Below are positions 5,453-9,058 of a stretch of DNA of 9,058 bases, piece after piece. Source of the stretch: Acidobacteriota bacterium. Lineage in GTDB: Bacteria; Acidobacteriota; Terriglobia; Terriglobales; Acidobacteriaceae. The notes beneath the pieces were generated by a model, which was given only the letters and a program-made list of their open reading frames with translations, was not told where the DNA came from and did no database searches. The DNA lies in assembly GCA_021779695.1 (NCBI GenBank), contig JAJYAE010000178.1:1-9058 (forward strand). Reading direction: 5' to 3'. Numbering within the stretch: the first letter of the stretch is position 1; each line of letters starts with the position of its first letter. The position numbers were made by a program, and so were the translations under genes.

Positions 5453-7798
5453 ATGCACAAGTTTCGTCTGCGCTTGATTTTGGCGCTCGTTGCATGCGTC
5501 ACGCTGGTTTCGATTGCCTCCACTTATTTTGATGTGCTCGCGCACAAGCACATCCTCCGTCAGGAACTCATCCGGCGCACTAAGTGGATGGGGCTGAGCG
5601 TCCTGCCTTCCATTCAAAAAACTCTTGCCCTGAACGACACCGGCACGCTTTCGCTCCTCGTGGCTTCGGCCAAAAGCAACACCTCTGCTTTGGAGATTGT
5701 TGTCTACGATCCGGCTGGTCGCGTGCTCGCCTTTGCCGGACCAGACAATCTCCTTCACGCACTCTCCCGCACAGCCTTCAATCGGGCCCTGCGCCAGGGA
5801 GCCGTCGTCAGCGCCTTTAATCATGGCGGCGACCTGCAATGGCTGGAAGAAGACTTTCCCCTGCACAACGGCAATCAACTCACCGGCGCGCTCGTCCTTG
5901 TCACTGACGCGGGCTTTATCCGCAGTGAAGCGTACAGCGTCTGGGCTCGCAGCTTCTGGCGCTTCCTCACACTTGTCGTACTCATCGCGGCCATCACTTT
6001 CGGAATGGTTCGATGGTTCCTCATGCAGCCCCTGACGCGTGTCGTCGAGCGCGTGCGCAGAGTCCGCGCCGGGCATCCCGTGCGCACCGCCCAGTCCGCG
6101 GCAAAGGATCTCAGCCTCTTCACGCCGCTCGCTCACGAAGTCGACACCATGGCCGAAAGCCTGCGCCGCGCTCGTGCCGCAGCTGAGGCTGAGGCGCGAC
6201 TGCGCGAAGCCGGCGAGAGCTTTTGGACTGCGGAGCGTCTGGCCGTCCACATGCGTGACAACGCCGGCGACAGCCGCATCTTCGTCGTCTCCAACCGCGA
6301 GCCCTACGTCCACATGCGCCACGGCAAAGACATCGTCTGGCAGGTACCGCCCAGCGGCCTCGTCACCGCCATCGAGCCCGTCTTGCGCGCCTGTGACGGC
6401 GTTTGGGTCGCCAGCGGAAGCGGCAACGCCGACGCCGAAACCGTTGACGAATTCGATCGGCTTCGCGTCCCGCCCGACGATCCGCGCTACACCCTCCGCC
6501 GCGTCTGGCTCTCCCAGCAAGAAGAGTCCAGTTACTACGACGGCTTCGCCAACGAAGGTCTCTGGCCCCTATGCCACATCGCCCACACCCGCCCCATCTT
6601 CCGTTCCGGAGACTGGGCCTGCTATCAGCGCGTCAACGAGCGCTTCGCCGCCGCATTACTCGAGGAGATGAAGGACTGCGCCGAGCCCATCGTCTTTGTG
6701 CAGGACTACCACTTCGCTCTCCTGCCGCGCCTCGTCAAGAATGCGCGCCCCGATGCCCGCGTCGCCATCTTCTGGCATATCCCCTGGCCCAATCCGGAGG
6801 CATTCGGTATCTGCCCCTGGCAGGCTGAGCTCCTCGATGGTCTCCTCGGCGCTGACCTCATCGGCTTCCACATTCCCCTGCATTGCAATAACTTTCTCGC
6901 GACCGTCGACCGCACCATCGAGGCGCGCACCAACCGGGACCAGATGACCGTGCGCCGTCACGGTCATGTCTCCGCCGTGCGTCCTTTTCCCATCAGCGTC
7001 GCCTTCGAAGGGCTGCCAATCGTCCCGACCGACAACGCCCACGATGCAGAGGCCGAAGCCGTCCGCACCGCGCTCCGCAAGCAGCTCCTCGCCGAGCTCG
7101 GCGTGCGCGCTGAAGTCGTCGCACTCGGGGTCGATCGCATGGACTACACAAAGGGCATTGAAGAGCGCATGCTCGCCCTTGAAGAATTGCTCGAGCAGCA
7201 CCCATGGCATCGGGAGCGCCTCGCCCTCGTGCAGATTGCAGCCCCCAGCCGCACCCGCATTCCCAGCTACGCTGACCTCAAGCACCGCGTGGAAGAAACC
7301 GCCGCCCGCATCAATCAGCGCTATCAGACCGCGCACTGGCGGCCCATCGTGCTCATTGAGCGGCAGTGCAGCCACGAAGAAGTCTCCCGCTGGTATCGCA
7401 TCGCTGACCTTTGCCTCGTCACCTCGCTCCATGACGGCATGAACCTCGTCGCCAAGGAGTACGTCGCCGCCCGCGAAGATGAAGAGGGCGTCCTGATCCT
7501 CAGCCGCTTCACCGGCGCATCCGTCGAGCTGCGCGATGCCCTCCTCGTCAATCCGTACGACACCGCCGGCGTTGCCGATGCCATGCACCGCGGCCTTGAG
7601 ATGCCGCGCGATGAACGCCGACAGCGCATGCAGCTCATGCGCCGCCAGGTCCTCGAGTTCAACATCTATCGCTGGGCCGCCAGCGTCCTGCGCGCTCTGC
7701 GAGAAGTCCGCCTTGAGGCTGACATCGCCGCCCCGGTATCCCTGCCGCCCGAGTCCGAATCGCCGCTCGCCGCCGAATCGCAACGCAAACTGGCTTAG
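5453..7798 (+). CDS. otsA: Membrane-anchored sensor/HAMP trehalose-6-phosphate synthase
   Basis: This 781-residue fusion is predicted to join UDP-glucose and glucose-6-phosphate into trehalose-6-phosphate on the cytoplasmic face of the membrane. Order of parts: helix 1 (about 7-27), an extracytoplasmic domain (about 28-167) with a PAS/Cache-like ALEIVVYDPAGRVLAF segment, helix 2 (about 168-190), a HAMP-like linker (about 190-245; MQPL, then HEVDTMAESL), an Ala/Arg-rich helix, and a family GT20 synthase (about 275-752). Catalytic positions match E. coli OtsA: Tyr361/Tyr362 and Trp371, Asp418 (QDYH), His442 (WHIP), Arg562 and Lys567 (DRMDYTKG), and DGMNLVAKE (661-669). The enzyme part therefore looks active. 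The N-terminal donor loop differs: SNREPY and PSGLVTAIEPV in place of the GGLA of OtsA. Classical OtsA is soluble at about 470 residues, so roughly 270 are added. The phosphatase gene follows by 4 bp. Since glucosylglycerol-phosphate synthase is also GT20, another donor or acceptor is possible. Confidence 0.88.
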   Translation: MHKFRLRLILALVACVTLVSIASTYFDVLAHKHILRQELIRRTKWMGLSVLPSIQKTLALNDTGTLSLLVASAKSNTSALEIVVYDPAGRVLAFAGPDNLLHALSRTAFNRALRQGAVVSAFNHGGDLQWLEEDFPLHNGNQLTGALVLVTDAGFIRSEAYSVWARSFWRFLTLVVLIAAITFGMVRWFLMQPLTRVVERVRRVRAGHPVRTAQSAAKDLSLFTPLAHEVDTMAESLRRARAAAEAEARLREAGESFWTAERLAVHMRDNAGDSRIFVVSNREPYVHMRHGKDIVWQVPPSGLVTAIEPVLRACDGVWVASGSGNADAETVDEFDRLRVPPDDPRYTLRRVWLSQQEESSYYDGFANEGLWPLCHIAHTRPIFRSGDWACYQRVNERFAAALLEEMKDCAEPIVFVQDYHFALLPRLVKNARPDARVAIFWHIPWPNPEAFGICPWQAELLDGLLGADLIGFHIPLHCNNFLATVDRTIEARTNRDQMTVRRHGHVSAVRPFPISVAFEGLPIVPTDNAHDAEAEAVRTALRKQLLAELGVRAEVVALGVDRMDYTKGIEERMLALEELLEQHPWHRERLALVQIAAPSRTRIPSYADLKHRVEETAARINQRYQTAHWRPIVLIERQCSHEEVSRWYRIADLCLVTSLHDGMNLVAKEYVAAREDEEGVLILSRFTGASVELRDALLVNPYDTAGVADAMHRGLEMPRDERRQRMQLMRRQVLEFNIYRWAASVLRALREVRLEADIAAPVSLPPESESPLAAESQRKLA

Positions 7799-7802
7799 AT
7801 TC

Positions 7803-8669
7803 ATGACCACGACACTCATGCACCCCTCGGCTCGAAAGTCCATGCCTCGGCGTCCCGCGCAGCAGATCCCGCGCGACGCTGCCGCAAAGCTTGACCACTT
7901 CTTCCATCTGCTCGCTCATGCGCAGCATCGCCCGCTGCTCCTCCTCGACTACGATGGCACCCTCGCCGCCTTCCGCGTCGATCGCTTTCAAGCGCGTCCC
8001 TGGGCCGGAGTCCGTCAGCAGCTCCAGCGCATCCAGCGCCACGGACGCACCCGCATCGCCATCATCACCGGCCGCCCCGCCGCAGAAATCGCACCCATGC
8101 TCGCGCTTGATCAGCCCGTCGAAGTCTGGGGCTTACACGGCGCTGAACGCCTGCATCCCAACGGCCATCGCGAGCTTCAGGATCCCCCGCCCGCCACCCG
8201 CGCACGGCTCGATGAACTCCGCGCGCACCTCCGCCGCGACGCCCTCGGCGGGCTCTACGAGGAAAAGCCGAACGCCGCCGTCCTGCACTGGCGCGGCTTT
8301 GCGCCCGCGCGCGCCAGGCAGATTGAGAGGCGCACCCGCGCCCTCTTCGAAGACTTCGCCCAGCTTGAAGGCATCACCCTGCTCGAATTTGAGTCCGGCC
8401 TTGAAGTGCGCGCCGGCCGCGACAAAGGCGGCGCCGTCCGCCAGATCCTCGCAGAGTCCGCCCAGGTCGCACCCGTCACTTATCTCGGCGACGACCTCAC
8501 CGACGAAGCTGCCTTCCAGGCCGTCAACGCGGCCCCGGGCCCCCATCTCAGCGTGCTCATGCGTCGCACCTGGCGCGCCACCGCCGCTGAGGTCTGGCTG
8601 CGCCCGCCCGCGGCGTTACGAACGTTTCTTGCCCGCTGGGAATCAGTCATCACTGCGCAAACATCCTGA
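7803..8669 (+). CDS. otsB: Trehalose-6-phosphate phosphatase
   Basis: This 288-residue cytosolic HAD-superfamily hydrolase removes phosphate from trehalose-6-phosphate to give trehalose. HAD motif I is LLLLDYDGTLAAF, with nucleophile Asp49 and acid/base Asp51. Motif II is IAIITGRP (Thr89). WGLHGAE (109-115) is typical of trehalose phosphatases, Lys155 (EEKPNAAVLHWRG) and Lys208 (RDKGGAV) are candidates for motif III, and motif IV is YLGDDLTDEAAF (Asp230, Asp231, Asp234). Length is close to E. coli OtsB (266). An extra 40 or so N-terminal residues precede the core. The ATG at 7803 lies 4 bp after the synthase stop and has no clear ribosome site, so translational coupling is likely; ATGs at 7818 and 7842 are alternatives. 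Operon partnership with the synthase supports the assignment of both genes. Confidence 0.92.
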   Translation: MTTTLMHPSARKSMPRRPAQQIPRDAAAKLDHFFHLLAHAQHRPLLLLDYDGTLAAFRVDRFQARPWAGVRQQLQRIQRHGRTRIAIITGRPAAEIAPMLALDQPVEVWGLHGAERLHPNGHRELQDPPPATRARLDELRAHLRRDALGGLYEEKPNAAVLHWRGFAPARARQIERRTRALFEDFAQLEGITLLEFESGLEVRAGRDKGGAVRQILAESAQVAPVTYLGDDLTDEAAFQAVNAAPGPHLSVLMRRTWRATAAEVWLRPPAALRTFLARWESVITAQTS

Positions 8670-8686
8670 GTGTATGATGAGTCCCA

Positions 8687-8721
8687 GAGTGCTGCATCCC
8701 TCCGTTGCTCGGCCAGCACTC
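8687..8721. repeat. Inverted repeat GAGTGCTG / CAGCACTC after otsB
   Basis: Perfect 8-bp arms (8687-8694 and 8714-8721) are separated by 19 nt, starting 17 bp beyond the phosphatase stop. There is no T-run, so it is either a weak 3'-end stem for the trehalose messenger or an operator for the next gene. The same gap holds a 10-bp palindrome CCGCCGGCGG (8754-8763) and two copies of GAACTCCC (8726-8733, 8763-8770). Confidence 0.35.
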
Positions 8722-8790
8722 AACTGAACTCCCGGCCGTCATCTCGACCGACGCCGCCGGCGGAACTCCCAGGAAGCGCATCCACGCGCT

Positions 8791-8808
8791 CCTTTCGAAC
8801 GAAAAGGA
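8791..8808 (+). promoter_or_regulatory. Lipoprotein ribosome binding site inside a potential hairpin
   Basis: AAGGA (8804-8808) stands 8 nt before the ATG at 8817. CCTTTC (8791-8796) can pair with GAAAAGG (8801-8807) across a GAAC loop with one bulged A, and T8790 can pair with A8808, so the whole Shine-Dalgarno sequence could be masked in the messenger. Confidence 0.45.
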
Positions 8809-8816
8809 ATCTCAGC

Positions 8817-9058
8817 ATGAATAGAATGGTTTCTTTAAAGTCAGCCCCGGTCCTTGCCACCGCGCTGGCATTCGCGCTCGCCGCCTCTTTTGCGGGTTGC
8901 AAGAAGACCTCTGCCCCAGACGCGACCGCGCAGAATGCGGCTCAGCCCGCCGCCCCCGGCGCTCCAGGCAGCCAGCCCGGCGCAGCGCCCGGTGCTCCTG
9001 GCGCCCCCGGCGGCCCGGGTCAGTATGCAGGTGCCCCGGGTGGGCCTGCCGGCCCTGG
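8817..9058 (+). CDS. Putative lipoprotein with Pro-Gly-Ala repeat region, 3'-truncated
   Basis: The first 80 codons of an exported lipoprotein run off the right edge. The signal peptide has a charged start (MNRMVSLK), a hydrophobic core of Ala and Leu, and a lipobox-like FAGC with the lipidated Cys at residue 28; Phe at the -3 position is less usual than Leu. The mature protein begins KKTSAPDATAQ, and from about residue 44 is almost wholly Pro, Gly and Ala (APGAPG, PGAAPGAPGAPGGPG), a low-complexity, collagen-like or flexible tether. Asp or Ser at +2 is absent and Lys is present, so the outer membrane is the likely destination if Lol sorting rules apply. The functional domain, if any, is beyond the window. 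The start ATG has AAGGA 8 nt upstream; an ATG three codons later is possible. Function unknown. Confidence 0.75.
   Translation, partial: MNRMVSLKSAPVLATALAFALAASFAGCKKTSAPDATAQNAAQPAAPGAPGSQPGAAPGAPGAPGGPGQYAGAPGGPAGP
8946..9058 (+). repeat. Pro-Gly-Ala coding low-complexity repeat
   Basis: Imperfect tandem repeats of proline, glycine and alanine codons (GGC GCC CCC type, with synonymous changes) continue to the window end. Mixed codon choice means the repetition is stronger in protein than in DNA, pointing to selection for the amino-acid pattern. The trinucleotide-like structure is prone to length change. Confidence 0.6.

Noticed and set aside
5423..6520. 365-codon minus-strand open frame
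   Set aside because: Antisense to the sensor/HAMP and first GT20 part; composition typical of a shadow frame.
6656..7843. 395-codon minus-strand open frame
   Set aside because: Antisense to the GT20 domain and the start of otsB, whose conserved motifs prove the plus strand; long frames like this are expected at high GC.
8775..8795. Stem AGCGC/GCGCT followed by CCTTT as a terminator for the trehalose operon
   Set aside because: Only 5 pairs and three Ts; it also overlaps the pairing that could mask the lipoprotein ribosome site, so not listed as a terminator.
1..9058. tRNA, rRNA, CRISPR array, transposase or phage attachment site
   Set aside because: No cloverleaf, regular spacer array, transposase motif or flanking target-site duplication was seen on either strand by eye.

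Overview
The window is GC-rich, with a strong G/C bias at third codon positions and short intergenic gaps. Gene content suggests a Gram-negative soil-type bacterium, most likely an acidobacterium (Acidobacteriaceae-like). The pointers are the flavour of the Mla-type lipid ABC genes, the form of the trehalose synthase and an intergenic palindrome led by GGGTGCCCCA. This taxonomic call is inference from remembered family features, not a database result. I saw no tRNA, rRNA, insertion sequence or CRISPR array.

Layout. (1) 2-685 (+): the 3' part of a ROK-family sugar kinase or regulator that has lost the usual zinc cysteines. (2) 686-792: a convergent intergenic gap holding a long imperfect palindrome. 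(3) 793-1971 (-): a glutaryl-CoA dehydrogenase-like acyl-CoA dehydrogenase. (4) 2101-5186 (-): a three-gene cluster transcribed leftward. It encodes an MlaE-like permease, an MlaF-like ATPase (10-bp overlap with the permease gene) and, about 33 bp later, a secreted protein with the metal-ligand pattern of zinc-dependent phospholipase C. (5) 5187-5452: a 266-bp divergent control region. (6) 5453-8669 (+): a two-gene trehalose operon, consisting of a membrane-anchored trehalose-6-phosphate synthase with an N-terminal extracytoplasmic domain and a HAMP-like linker, then trehalose-6-phosphate phosphatase 4 bp downstream. (7) 8817-9058 (+): the start of a lipoprotein whose mature part quickly becomes a Pro-Gly-Ala repeat; it runs off the window.

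How the genes may work together. OtsA and OtsB form the two-step UDP-glucose + glucose-6-phosphate to trehalose route. The fusion of the first enzyme to two membrane helices, a roughly 140-residue outside domain and a HAMP-like segment suggests that synthesis of this compatible solute is controlled post-translationally by an envelope signal. The divergent mlaE-mlaF-phospholipase cluster looks like an envelope phospholipid module, but with no MCE (MlaD) gene in the cluster and with a putative phospholipid hydrolase in its place. Both sides of the divergent promoter therefore concern envelope or osmotic homeostasis, though co-regulation is only an inference.

The most notable points are the sensor/HAMP-trehalose synthase fusion, the Ser in place of the catalytic Walker B Glu in the MlaF-like ATPase, the MCE-less lipid transport plus phospholipase operon, the cysteine-free ROK protein, and a hairpin that could hide the ribosome binding site of the lipoprotein gene.
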